Position numbers and translations under genes: made by a program
Notes under the pieces: generated by a model
What the model saw: only the letters and a program-made list of their open reading frames with translations
The model's database searches: none
Told to the model about the DNA's origin: nothing
In this document: in pieces, positions 1 to 7,198 of the stretch
Layout of the letters: each line of letters opens with the position of its first letter
Position numbering within the stretch: position 1 is the first letter of the stretch
Source: Bacteroidales bacterium
Lineage (GTDB): Bacteria > Bacteroidota > Bacteroidia > Bacteroidales > UBA3663
DNA: 12,968 nucleotides
Reading direction: 5' to 3'
Assembly (NCBI GenBank): GCA_030526445.1
Contig: JAUNCV010000043.1
Coordinates: 1 to 12,968 of the forward strand

Positions 1-768
1 CGAGCACCATTCATGTTCCACCAGGCTCTGGTCGCCAGGTGCGTCATATACGGCAGTGTCAGTTCCGCGTTCTCCACTCAGTAGCTTAGCCTTAGGACAG
101 AGGCAGCCGCCTGTGCCACAGGCTTTGTTTACACCCAGGTTTTTCATAGGAGGTTCTTCGCTATATACGCATTGGAACTTGCGTTTAGGGAAGGTTTTGT
201 TGCGCTTTAATTTGTCGCGAAGGGCACGTGCCAATGGGTCGCCTTTCACCTTCCAGAATTCTGCCTTGCGTATCATGAATGGGTCCGTGCGGAGGGCTGC
301 ACCCATCGACGAGATGAAAGTGATGTGCTTGGGTAGAGCTGTGGCGCGCAGAATCAGGTCGGCTTTCTCTTTGAGCGAGTCGATGGCATCGATGATGTAG
401 TCATATTCATGCATATGAAATTCATCGGCAGTCTCGGCTTCGTAGATTTTCTGGTAGGCTGTAATCGTTGCATCGGGATTTATCTCCAGAAGGCGTTCTT
501 TCAAGGCTTCTACCTTTACTTGTCCGATGGTGCGGCTTGTGGCCATGAGCTGGCGGTTGCAGTTGGTGACACATACTCGATCAGAATCTACAATGGTGAT
601 GTTGCGCACACCGCTGCGTACCATTGCTTCGGCGCACCATGAGCCCACACCTCCAAGGCCGAAGATGAGGACACGTACCGATTGGATTTTGTCAAGATTG
701 TCTTTGCCGAGAAGCAACTCTGTACGGCGCTGCATGCCTCGTTCTATGGTTGTTACTTTTTTACCCAT
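1..768 (-). CDS. tcdA: tRNA threonylcarbamoyladenosine dehydratase (TcdA/CsdL-like), partial at left edge
   Basis: This ThiF/MoeB/E1-superfamily enzyme is expected to use ATP to adenylate the t6A side chain of tRNA and cyclise it to ct6A in the cytoplasm. The 256 visible residues begin MGKKVTTIERGMQRRTELLLG and run off the left edge without a stop. The nucleotide-binding glycine loop GLGGVGS is at residues 37-43, the acidic DSD at 61-63, the NRQL motif at 71-74, and the family-typical DAIDSLKEK at 127-135. A Cys in the context FQCVYSEEP (residue 200) matches the conserved CVFSTE-type region of the family. The segment after it carries an extra cysteine cluster, C217-x4-C222-x-C224. The start at 768 is the first in-frame ATG after a stop. 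A 110-base gap and a hairpin separate it from the upstream ATP-grasp gene, so it is probably a housekeeping neighbour and not part of that operon. Family assignment is firm; the exact tRNA role is by homology. Confidence 0.88.
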   Translation of the reverse strand, partial: MGKKVTTIERGMQRRTELLLGKDNLDKIQSVRVLIFGLGGVGSWCAEAMVRSGVRNITIVDSDRVCVTNCNRQLMATSRTIGQVKVEALKERLLEINPDATITAYQKIYEAETADEFHMHEYDYIIDAIDSLKEKADLILRATALPKHITFISSMGAALRTDPFMIRKAEFWKVKGDPLARALRDKLKRNKTFPKRKFQCVYSEEPPMKNLGVNKACGTGGCLCPKAKLLSGERGTDTAVYDAPGDQSLVEHEWCS

Positions 769-839
769 GAATGGTTTCTATTAATTTTAATTCATAAAAT
801 CTTCCTTAAGGAATTGAATTTCTAAGAAAAAACGCATAT

Positions 840-873
840 CTGCCAAATGTGTATCGAAATACTCATCCGGCAG
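840..873 (-). terminator. Strong hairpin with UUCG loop after the ATP-grasp operon
   Basis: Read on the minus strand, two 15-base arms (859-873 and 840-854) pair almost throughout: CTGCC/GGCAG, then GGATG/CATTT with two G-U wobbles, one A-A mismatch, then GTAT/ATAC closed by a TTCG loop. It begins six bases after the stop codon at 879-881. A run of six T (832-827) follows, but seven bases beyond the stem, so it is not a textbook intrinsic terminator. It may act as a terminator or as an mRNA 3'-end stabiliser, and it probably partly separates tcdA from the operon. Confidence 0.6.
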
Positions 874-878
874 GGAAA

Positions 879-2114
879 TTATTCTTTTTCGTGTACAAAA
901 CGGATAAATTCATCCTTCTCTTCTTTGGTCTTGAGTCGTACGGTGTACATCTGCTGACCCATGGCCGCGTGGAAAATGTCGGGCATGCGTTCGCATTGAA
1001 CAAGGCTCTTGCCATAGCGGTCAAGAATCTCCTGGTGAGAATGTACGTAGTTGTAGATGTCGCGGCGTGAGGCGAAGACGCAATAATACTCATCGGCCCA
1101 TGCTCGTGAGAGAGCATTGTGGGTATCGTGCGAGGCGATGGAGGCGAGCTTAGACTTGTTGTAGGCCACCATGTCGGCCCAAATCTTATATACGTCGGTC
1201 GAATGTGCGTAGTTGATCATATCGGGGGTATAGCCACCGGCAGGACGCATGTTGACCTCGAGCGCCACGAAGTCGCCTTTTTTGCCCAATGAGCCGCGGT
1301 TACTGTCGAGACGGAAGAACTCGAGATGCACGAAACGCGAGAAAACTCCGAAGGCCTTAACTGTTTTTCGGCCAACCTGTTGCAATGTTTCTGGAATCTC
1401 TTTGGCTACATAGTAGGAGAGGTCCAGTTTCTTGTTTACGATGTCCATGATGCTGGGTGGCCATACGGTCATCGACTCGAAGAGCGGGTTGCCCGAAGCA
1501 TCGACAATGGCATCGTATGAGCAGATATCGCCTGTGATGAACTCCTCGATAACATAGTGATCTACCTGCGGCACATTGCGGAAGAAATAGGATAGTTCGT
1601 CGCTGTTGTGGAGCTTGTAGGTGCCGCCAGCGCCCACGCCCACATCGGGTTTGCCAATGAGTGGATATCCTGCTACGGATGCAAAATTGCGGGCAGCTTC
1701 GAGGCCCAGTTTGCAATGCACCTGTCGGGCTGTAGGGATGTTGTTCTCGAGGTAGATACGCTTCATCTCCGATTTCTCCTTGATGAAGGCAATGCGGTCA
1801 CTCTGAATACCTGTGGTCACATTGAAGTCGGTGCGAAGGCGGGCATCTTGTTCGAGCCAGTATTCGTTGTTCGATTCAATCCAATCGATCTTGCCGTATT
1901 TGTAAGAGAGGAAGGCCACAGCGCGGAACATCTGGTTGTAGTCCTCCATGTTTTCTACTCTATAATATTCGGTAAGCGATTCTTTTAGTTCTGGCGAAAG
2001 CGACTCATAGGGTGCATCGGCAATGCCGAGTACATTCACACCATTCTGCTTCAAGCGGTTGCAGAACTGCCAGTAGGTGTGAGGAAATTGTGGAGAGATG
2101 AATATAAAATTCAT
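879..2114 (-). CDS. ATP-grasp carboxylate-amine ligase, paralogue A
   Basis: This 411-residue protein belongs to the ATP-grasp fold, which activates a carboxylate as an acyl phosphate and joins it to an amine or thiol nucleophile. An N-terminal pre-ATP-grasp domain (about 1-110, containing GVNVLGIADAPY) precedes the ATP-binding core. Visible core elements are Lys155 in GKPDVGVGAGG, Glu190-Glu191-Phe192 (EEF, adenine hinge), HLEFF at 263-267, and EVNMRPAGGY at 286-295, which supplies Mg-binding Glu286 and Asn288. The last pattern resembles PF13535-type ligases such as L-amino-acid ligases, not GshB or D-Ala ligases. I place the start at 2114 (MNFIFISPQF) because it aligns exactly with the paralogue's MNVIFLSPHF; an in-frame upstream extension would overlap the amidotransferase gene. 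It lies 13 bases downstream of that gene and is the last gene of the operon. Substrate is unknown. Confidence 0.85.
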   Translation of the reverse strand: MNFIFISPQFPHTYWQFCNRLKQNGVNVLGIADAPYESLSPELKESLTEYYRVENMEDYNQMFRAVAFLSYKYGKIDWIESNNEYWLEQDARLRTDFNVTTGIQSDRIAFIKEKSEMKRIYLENNIPTARQVHCKLGLEAARNFASVAGYPLIGKPDVGVGAGGTYKLHNSDELSYFFRNVPQVDHYVIEEFITGDICSYDAIVDASGNPLFESMTVWPPSIMDIVNKKLDLSYYVAKEIPETLQQVGRKTVKAFGVFSRFVHLEFFRLDSNRGSLGKKGDFVALEVNMRPAGGYTPDMINYAHSTDVYKIWADMVAYNKSKLASIASHDTHNALSRAWADEYYCVFASRRDIYNYVHSHQEILDRYGKSLVQCERMPDIFHAAMGQQMYTVRLKTKEEKDEFIRFVHEKE

Positions 2115-2127
2115 AATAAATTGCTTG

Positions 2128-2901
2128 TTAAAGATTTGAGTAGTCAATTTTCTTGTATTCGTAGTCCTTCTCTGGATCGAAATATTCCTGGCTGACGCGC
2201 TTGCCTTGATAGAATATTTCGCCCTCGCGGTAGCACTGCAAGGTAAGGAAGGGTACGGGTTGCCACGCCTCGTCATCGAGCGGTGTGGTGGCAAAGATTC
2301 GGCCTTCGTCTGATGGGCGGGTGAAGAGTGTGCCGCGGTAGTTGCTATGCACATACATCAGTTCGCCGTCCCAGATGAGGAGGTTCAGTTTGTTGCCCAC
2401 CGAGAGGTCGGCCACCAGTTCTTCGAGCAGGGTGAAGCGCTCGTAGGGTGAGAGGGGATGGGCCAGTTCGAACTGCTTTTTATTCACCTCGTCGATGATG
2501 TGATAGAGTATGCGCTCCGAGTCGGTCTGTCCCTCTTGATGCTCTTTGTAAATATCGAGTTTAGGGGCAGAAAAGAGGGTGCCGTTGTGAGCGAGTGTCC
2601 AGCATCGGCCACTCGAATCGTGCTTCACAAAGGGGTGCGTATTCTCGTAGAACAATCGTCCCACACTTGCCAGGCGTATGTGGGCAATCATGTTGTCGAT
2701 ATAGAGATCGTGCGAGATTCTGCCTCTCAGATACTGGCTCTGAAAGGCGGCTGCAGCCTCTTTTTCGAGCGAGACTGCATCTCCGTAGAAGAGCGCCAAG
2801 CCCCAGCCGTGGCAGTGCTTCTCAGAATGAGAGTAAAATTCTTTGAGCAAGGGGTTTACTTTGATTCTTTTGCGGCCGCTAAGGCCGAGTAGTTCGCACA
2901 T
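2128..2901 (-). CDS. Class II glutamine amidotransferase (YafJ/EgtC/Dug3-like)
   Basis: This 257-residue N-terminal-nucleophile amidohydrolase should cleave a gamma-glutamyl amide, as on glutamine or a gamma-glutamyl peptide, using Cys2 once Met1 is removed. Signature elements appear in order: MCELLGLSG at the N-terminus, HGWG (31-34), IAHIRLAS (72-79), NTHPF (87-91), AHNG (104-107), TDSE (126-129) and the YafJ-like ATTPLDDEAW near 204-213. There is no synthase, phosphoribosyl-transferase or sugar-isomerase domain after it, so it is a standalone domain. The start is fixed by the need for Cys at position 2, and this makes the gene overlap the end of gshA by 46 bases. Related standalone enzymes remove gamma-glutamyl groups in ergothioneine synthesis (EgtC) and yeast glutathione breakdown (Dug3). 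Pairing with GshA suggests a similar role here, but that is inference. Confidence 0.87.
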   Translation of the reverse strand: MCELLGLSGRKRIKVNPLLKEFYSHSEKHCHGWGLALFYGDAVSLEKEAAAAFQSQYLRGRISHDLYIDNMIAHIRLASVGRLFYENTHPFVKHDSSGRCWTLAHNGTLFSAPKLDIYKEHQEGQTDSERILYHIIDEVNKKQFELAHPLSPYERFTLLEELVADLSVGNKLNLLIWDGELMYVHSNYRGTLFTRPSDEGRIFATTPLDDEAWQPVPFLTLQCYREGEIFYQGKRVSQEYFDPEKDYEYKKIDYSNL

Positions 2902-4175
2902 AGTTCAATGCCTTTCTTTACAAAGTTATTACCAAATTCTCGTTTCACGATGTGGGTGTATCGGTAGTCGTGCGACTGCGTGATCTTTAGCCTCTGGTAG
3001 GCTATGTTGCTGAGCGCATCTGATTTTCCGAGTTGATTGTAGAAGAGTTCCATCTGTCCGAGCACCTGCAGGGTTGTTTCGGCCACCGAGAGGTAGTTGC
3101 CGTCGGGGTATGCTATCTTCACGGAGTGGAGGTTGTAGTGGGCAGCGTTCTTGAAGTTGGCAATGGCGGTCACTTGGTCGATGGGCTGGAATTTCTCGAG
3201 TGGGGTCGAGGCGAGCCATACGAGCAGGTATTGGGCGAACTGCACATCGCGCACATCGATACCCTCTTTGCAGAGTGGGTTCAGGTCTATCATTCGCAGC
3301 TCAATGTGGTTCACACCGTGGTTACCGAGGTTTTGCATATTGTAGGCGCCGCGTGGCTTGAGGCGTATGGGGTAATAGAGCTCTGATGGTTGGCGTATGA
3401 AGCCTTTGTTCACATAGCGCTCTATGCTGGCTGCGTAGTCCTGAATGCTGTCGTAGTTGAGTATGGGCACGAAGGTGTTCCAGTAGCCAATCTCTGAGCA
3501 TCGTACCGAACCCATGCCGTTGAAGATGTCTTGTCCGTGTCGGCCTATCTCAAAATAGGAGTTGTCCATGACGGGCGAGGCGGCAGTGAGCACCACCATG
3601 ATCCAGCCGTAGGAGACGAGGCGTTCGGCTAGGTCGAGGTAAAGTCGGTTCGCATATTCCTGATAGTCGGATGTCTCTTCTCCCTTCTTGATCTCTGTGC
3701 CGGTCTCCACCCAGTAGTTCCTGCGGAGCAGATTGCCGGCAAAGGAGTAGTTGAAATGGATGCCAGAGAAGGTCATCTTGTAGCGGCCGTAGCGGTTGGA
3801 GAGGTGTTCGCGATAAATGGTCTTGTCGACCTCTTTTCCCGAGAATTGTGCAATAGGGATGTCAGCTTCGTCTTCAATGTAAGGCGGATTACTGAAGGGC
3901 CACAGATACTCATCTATTTCGGTCAGTTTGCTGATAATGCGGCAGGTGTGATGGTAGAGGTCGTTCACCACCTCTTCGGCCGAACCGAAGACGGTGGTGT
4001 TGATCTCTGTCTGGTTTTCGCAGAAGTCGCGTGTAATGTGTGAGTCATCTTGGCTGAACGGATGCGGCCGGTGACTCATAAAACCATCATGGTTGACGCG
4101 AAGCCCCTCTTTCTCCATGCCGAAGTTGCCTTGGAGGAGGAGCTTGCGCACCTCTTTATCGTTGATGTGAAGCAT
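2856..4175 (-). CDS. gshA: Glutamate-cysteine ligase, GshF-type standalone GshA domain
   Basis: This 439-residue enzyme should ligate the gamma-carboxylate of glutamate to the amine of cysteine with ATP, giving gamma-glutamylcysteine. The class I signature is clear: GMEKEGLRV at 19-27, the acidic metal-binding stretch ITRDFCENQTEINT at 47-60, LWPFSNPP at 91-98 and SGIHFNYSF at 137-145. It is shorter than the E. coli enzyme (about 518 residues) and matches the N-terminal half of bifunctional GshF, but has no fused C-terminal glutathione synthetase domain. Two separate ATP-grasp genes flank it instead. It starts 11 bases after the stop of the upstream ATP-grasp gene and its 3' end overlaps the amidotransferase start. 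Cysteine as acceptor is assumed from the family; another amino acid cannot be excluded. Confidence 0.9.
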   Translation of the reverse strand: MLHINDKEVRKLLLQGNFGMEKEGLRVNHDGFMSHRPHPFSQDDSHITRDFCENQTEINTTVFGSAEEVVNDLYHHTCRIISKLTEIDEYLWPFSNPPYIEDEADIPIAQFSGKEVDKTIYREHLSNRYGRYKMTFSGIHFNYSFAGNLLRRNYWVETGTEIKKGEETSDYQEYANRLYLDLAERLVSYGWIMVVLTAASPVMDNSYFEIGRHGQDIFNGMGSVRCSEIGYWNTFVPILNYDSIQDYAASIERYVNKGFIRQPSELYYPIRLKPRGAYNMQNLGNHGVNHIELRMIDLNPLCKEGIDVRDVQFAQYLLVWLASTPLEKFQPIDQVTAIANFKNAAHYNLHSVKIAYPDGNYLSVAETTLQVLGQMELFYNQLGKSDALSNIAYQRLKITQSHDYRYTHIVKREFGNNFVKKGIELCANYSALAAAKESK

Positions 4176-4186
4176 GATATTTACTC

Positions 4187-5392
4187 TTAAGAATGTGCTA
4201 ATATGAAGTCAGCCTGGCGGTCGATTTCCTCAAGGCTGTCTTGCCAGGCCATAAATACCTGAGCACCCATGCCGCCGCTGATGCTGGTAGGCGGCACTTT
4301 TTCGAGCAGGAGTTTGTCGCCCAGGAACTGGCGAATCTCTTCGGGCGAATGCAGGTAAGCGGTCTGGGAACCTCGTCCGAAGTGGGTCACATATCGCTTG
4401 AAGCTGTATTGTGGGAACGAGCGGTTTTCGCCCCACACGAGACTTTCGGCCCAGATCTGATATACATCTACATTGTAGGCATAGTTCATCTTGTCTGGAA
4501 TGTAGCCGCCCGGAGCGCGCATGTTCACCTCTAGTCCGAGAATCTCTCCCTTGCGTCCCAGGCCCGGTTTGTCTTGGTCGAGGCGGAAGAACTCAAAGTG
4601 GAAGAAGCGGTTTTTTACCCCAAATGCCTTCACCACGCGTGGACCGATGCCAGCCAGGTCTATGGCTTGCACATTCTGGGTGTAGCTCACGTTCTCGCCT
4701 GCACCTTGCAGCATGGCCAATGGGGTGACGCGCATCACCTGTCCGGTGTAGAACAGAATATCGCCCTGGGCATTGGTGATTCCGTCGAAGGTCTCGATAT
4801 GTCCAGGCACGAACTCCTCCATGATGAAGTGCTTTTGGGGGTAGGAGGCAATCACGCTTTTATATTTCTCGGTGAGCTCGTCGGCGTTGTTCAGTTTCCA
4901 GGTGTTGCTGGCGCCCACGCCGTTGTCGGGTTTCACAATCACGGGGTAACCCACCTTCTTGCCGAAGGCTAAAGCTCCGTTGAGGTTCTCAATGAGGTGG
5001 TGGCGTGCGGTTTTCACTTTGGCGCGTTTGTAGCCCGCCTTCATCTGCGACTTCAGTTTCACGGCATCCATCTCATCGGTTCTCCAGCCTGTGCTGACGT
5101 TGAAGTCGGTGCGCAGTCGTGACTCGAGGTTGAGCCAGTATTCGTTTTGCGATTCTATGTAGTCGATGCGGCCATATCGGTGAATGAAGAAGGCCACGGC
5201 GCGATATACATTGTCATAATCCTCGAGCGATGGTGTGAAGTAATATTCGGTCAGTGAGTTGCGCACCTCTGGCTGCAGGTTGTCATAGGGGGCATCGCCA
5301 ATGCCAAGCACATTGACGCCCAAACGCTTCAGTCGGTCACAGAAGTTCCAGAAGTGAAGCGGGAAATGTGGACTTAAAAAGATAACGTTCAT
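4187..5392 (-). CDS. ATP-grasp carboxylate-amine ligase, paralogue B
   Basis: This 401-residue ATP-grasp protein is clearly paralogous to the one ending the operon, sharing GVNVLGI.DAPY (25-36), SLTEYY (46-51), NEYWL (83-87) and RLRTDFNV.TG (92-102). Core residues are Lys154 in VKPDNGVGAS, EEF at 192-194, HFEFF at 265-269 and EVNMRAPGGY at 288-297. The segment between the EEF hinge and the HxEFF motif (about 200-260) differs strongly from paralogue A, so the two probably bind different acceptors or donors. The start MNVIFLSPHF follows an 82-base gap after the esterase gene and precedes gshA by 11 bases. The reaction is inferred to be ATP-dependent amide or peptide bond formation; the substrate is unknown. 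Confidence 0.85.
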   Translation of the reverse strand: MNVIFLSPHFPLHFWNFCDRLKRLGVNVLGIGDAPYDNLQPEVRNSLTEYYFTPSLEDYDNVYRAVAFFIHRYGRIDYIESQNEYWLNLESRLRTDFNVSTGWRTDEMDAVKLKSQMKAGYKRAKVKTARHHLIENLNGALAFGKKVGYPVIVKPDNGVGASNTWKLNNADELTEKYKSVIASYPQKHFIMEEFVPGHIETFDGITNAQGDILFYTGQVMRVTPLAMLQGAGENVSYTQNVQAIDLAGIGPRVVKAFGVKNRFFHFEFFRLDQDKPGLGRKGEILGLEVNMRAPGGYIPDKMNYAYNVDVYQIWAESLVWGENRSFPQYSFKRYVTHFGRGSQTAYLHSPEEIRQFLGDKLLLEKVPPTSISGGMGAQVFMAWQDSLEEIDRQADFILAHS

Positions 5393-5474
5393 TAGTATAT
5401 ATACAAAATAAATCTAATTTCTTTCTTACTATTGTGATTTACAACGTCTTTTTTTTTTGTATCATTTTTTTACC

Positions 5475-6221
5475 TTATTCCCACAGGAACTTCATCCAGT
5501 GAGGCACCTCGTGTTGCCACGAAGCCTCGTTGTGGTTGCCGCCTTCGTTGCGCAGCAAGTAGGTTTTGATGCCCTTTTGCTGCACGAGCCATTCTATTTC
5601 GCGAATGCGGTTTTCAAGATCCCATTCGTCGCGGAGTTCGTTGGTGCCCCACGAGAAGAAGATTCGGGTGTCGAGGTTGAAGACGCCGTTGTTGATGTCG
5701 TTTCTGAAGAGCTGCATGGCGGGCGCAAAAGCAGCGCTTATCACGGCAGACTTCGAGAAAACGTGGTTGAATTTGAGCACACCATAGAGGGCCATCATGC
5801 CGCCCATTGAATAACCTGCTATGGCTGTTGCCTCACGACACGGCACTGTGCGGTAGTGGTTATCAATATAGGGTTTCAGATCGTTTACAATCCACTCAAA
5901 GGTCTGGTGTCCGCGTCCCGGAATGTGGCCATATATGCGGCTCTCCAGGCTGTAGGGCGCATATTCGCACACGCGTGTCCAGTCGTCCTGGGCGCACTCT
6001 ATGCCCACCACAATGAGTCGTTTCCACCAGTGGTCGAGAAACTCTTTCAGGCCCAGCGCTTTGCCGAAAGTTGCTTCGTGGTCGAAGAAGAGGTTGTGAC
6101 CATCAAACATATAGAGCACGGCATAGCGCTCGTTGGTGTAGTTATATTCGTCGGGCAGATATAGGTGAATTTTTCGGTTTTGCCCCGCATTTGGATAGAA
6201 AAAATCAAATTTATGTACCAT
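5475..6221 (-). CDS. Alpha/beta-hydrolase esterase (PF00756 type), esterase 1
   Basis: This 248-residue protein has the putative-esterase fold related to S-formylglutathione hydrolase, antigen 85 and enterochelin esterases. The nucleophile elbow is GYSMGG at 136-141 with Ser138; a candidate catalytic His is H230 in GGNHNEASW, and Asp198 in the WGTNELRDEWD region may complete the triad. The N-terminal MFDGHNLFF (38-46) is the oxyanion-hole region seen in this family. No signal peptide is visible, so it should be cytoplasmic, unlike many secreted family members that act on polysaccharide esters. It starts 27 bases after the other esterase gene, consistent with one transcript. Its substrate is unknown; a role on an ester or thioester of the operon's product is inference. 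Confidence 0.85.
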   Translation of the reverse strand: MVHKFDFFYPNAGQNRKIHLYLPDEYNYTNERYAVLYMFDGHNLFFDHEATFGKALGLKEFLDHWWKRLIVVGIECAQDDWTRVCEYAPYSLESRIYGHIPGRGHQTFEWIVNDLKPYIDNHYRTVPCREATAIAGYSMGGMMALYGVLKFNHVFSKSAVISAAFAPAMQLFRNDINNGVFNLDTRIFFSWGTNELRDEWDLENRIREIEWLVQQKGIKTYLLRNEGGNHNEASWQHEVPHWMKFLWE

Positions 6222-6248
6222 ATTATATTCAATTGCAATCTCGGTCTG

Positions 6249-7109
6249 TTAAATTGCCACCTCCATCTGCTCGTTGAAGAGTTTGCCGAAGAGGTATTCG
6301 GCCTGCTTACGCCACCAGTAGAAATCGTGGCTCACGTCGTTGCCCCAGATGTCTACCCACACTGGTATCTGCTTCTCGTTGAGCAGCTGGCCCAAGGCGC
6401 GGGTCGAAGCCACGGTGACGCGCTCGTAGTTGCCCTGACCGCAGCACAGAATGATGCGCTTTTGGCGATACTGCTCGTTGAGCAGGTTGGGGTCGGTTTG
6501 GGTGGGCAGGAAGTGTAGGGGCGAGTTGTTGAAAATCTGTGTGCTGGCGCCTCCGAGGTTGGGGACAAAGTTGCCGGCAGGTTCGGGCAGAGAGTGGGGC
6601 AGGCCTGAGTCTTCGAAGCCAGGGAAGAAGTAGTCGGCATGAAACAATCCGCTGAGCGAGAGCAGGGTGTCGAAGAGATCGGGACGGCGGAAGAAGGCGT
6701 TGCCAGCATGATAGCCGCCCATCGAGCAGCCTGTCACTACCAGCTTCTGACCTTGGCTTACGGCGGGAATCAGCTCTTCGGTGATGTAGCGGAACCAGCG
6801 CTCGTGCTGTTCGATGAGCGAACGGTAGTCGATGCGTCCGGCTTGGCGGTTCTCGCGGCGTGCTTCATCCTGGATGATATTTGGTACGCTCCAGGTCTCG
6901 AGGTCAATGCTGTCGGCACAGATGAGGTGGAACTTGCCAGCCTCGATCATAGGTGCAAGTACATCGATCATGCCATTGTCTTCCCACTCATAGAATCGCT
7001 GATCCTGGCTTGGAAACACCAACACGCCCTGGCCTTCGGTGCCGTAGGTCTTATACTCCATTTCACGTTGGAGGTGGTTGCTGTAGGTCTTATAATAATG
7101 TACTTGCAT
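6249..7109 (-). CDS. Alpha/beta-hydrolase esterase (PF00756 type), esterase 2
   Basis: This is the first gene of the operon and encodes 286 residues of a second, divergent putative-esterase family member. The nucleophile Ser129 sits in GCSMGG (127-132) and the likely catalytic His261 is in NDVSHDFYWWRKQ, the C-terminal pattern of this subfamily. The N-terminal half contains VFPSQDQRFYEWED (31-44). It lacks a signal peptide, so a cytoplasmic location is expected. It is not a recent duplicate of esterase 1: outside the nucleophile elbow the two proteins share little, and it carries a long insert between about 155 and 205. A good Bacteroidetes promoter lies roughly 35 bases upstream of the start. 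The family is confident, the substrate is not known. Confidence 0.85.
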   Translation of the reverse strand: MQVHYYKTYSNHLQREMEYKTYGTEGQGVLVFPSQDQRFYEWEDNGMIDVLAPMIEAGKFHLICADSIDLETWSVPNIIQDEARRENRQAGRIDYRSLIEQHERWFRYITEELIPAVSQGQKLVVTGCSMGGYHAGNAFFRRPDLFDTLLSLSGLFHADYFFPGFEDSGLPHSLPEPAGNFVPNLGGASTQIFNNSPLHFLPTQTDPNLLNEQYRQKRIILCCGQGNYERVTVASTRALGQLLNEKQIPVWVDIWGNDVSHDFYWWRKQAEYLFGKLFNEQMEVAI

Positions 7110-7144
7110 ATTACTATCGAATTAAAAAAGTTAATTTTCGAGTG

Positions 7145-7175
7145 CAAAGATATGCTTCGCAGAAAGAAAATGCAA
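7145..7175 (-). promoter_or_regulatory. Promoter of the esterase/ATP-grasp/gshA operon
   Basis: On the minus strand there is a TTG (7175-7173) separated by exactly 20 bases from TATCTTTG (7152-7145), matching the Bacteroidetes sigma-ABfr consensus (TTTG, 19-21 bases, TAnnTTTG). Transcription would start just before the ATG at 7109, leaving a leader of about 30 bases. It is the best-matched promoter ahead of this gene set, and no equally good one is seen inside the cluster. Confidence 0.65.
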
Positions 7176-7198
7176 GTAAAATGATATAATATAGAAAA

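Noticed and set aside
1..768. tcdA as a seventh member of the gamma-glutamyl operon
   Set aside because: An adenylating E1-like enzyme would fit a ligase pathway, but the conserved features are those of the housekeeping tRNA enzyme and a 110-base gap with a hairpin separates it.
802..813. Perfect 12-base palindrome TTCCTTAAGGAA between the operon and tcdA
   Set aside because: Too short and AT-rich to claim a function; it would form only a four-pair hairpin.
2115..2354. Upstream in-frame extension of ATP-grasp A to an ATG at 2354
   Set aside because: It would overlap the amidotransferase by over 220 bases, and the added residues have no family character; the start at 2114 aligns with the paralogue's N-terminus.
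5393..5474. Possible internal promoter ahead of ATP-grasp B (TTATTTTG, GTATATATAC)
   Set aside because: The -7 box has a mismatch at a key position and no TTG at the right spacing, so I do not call a promoter.
6639..7184. Plus-strand open frame of 181 codons opposite esterase 2
   Set aside because: Antisense shadow; it also runs through the operon promoter.
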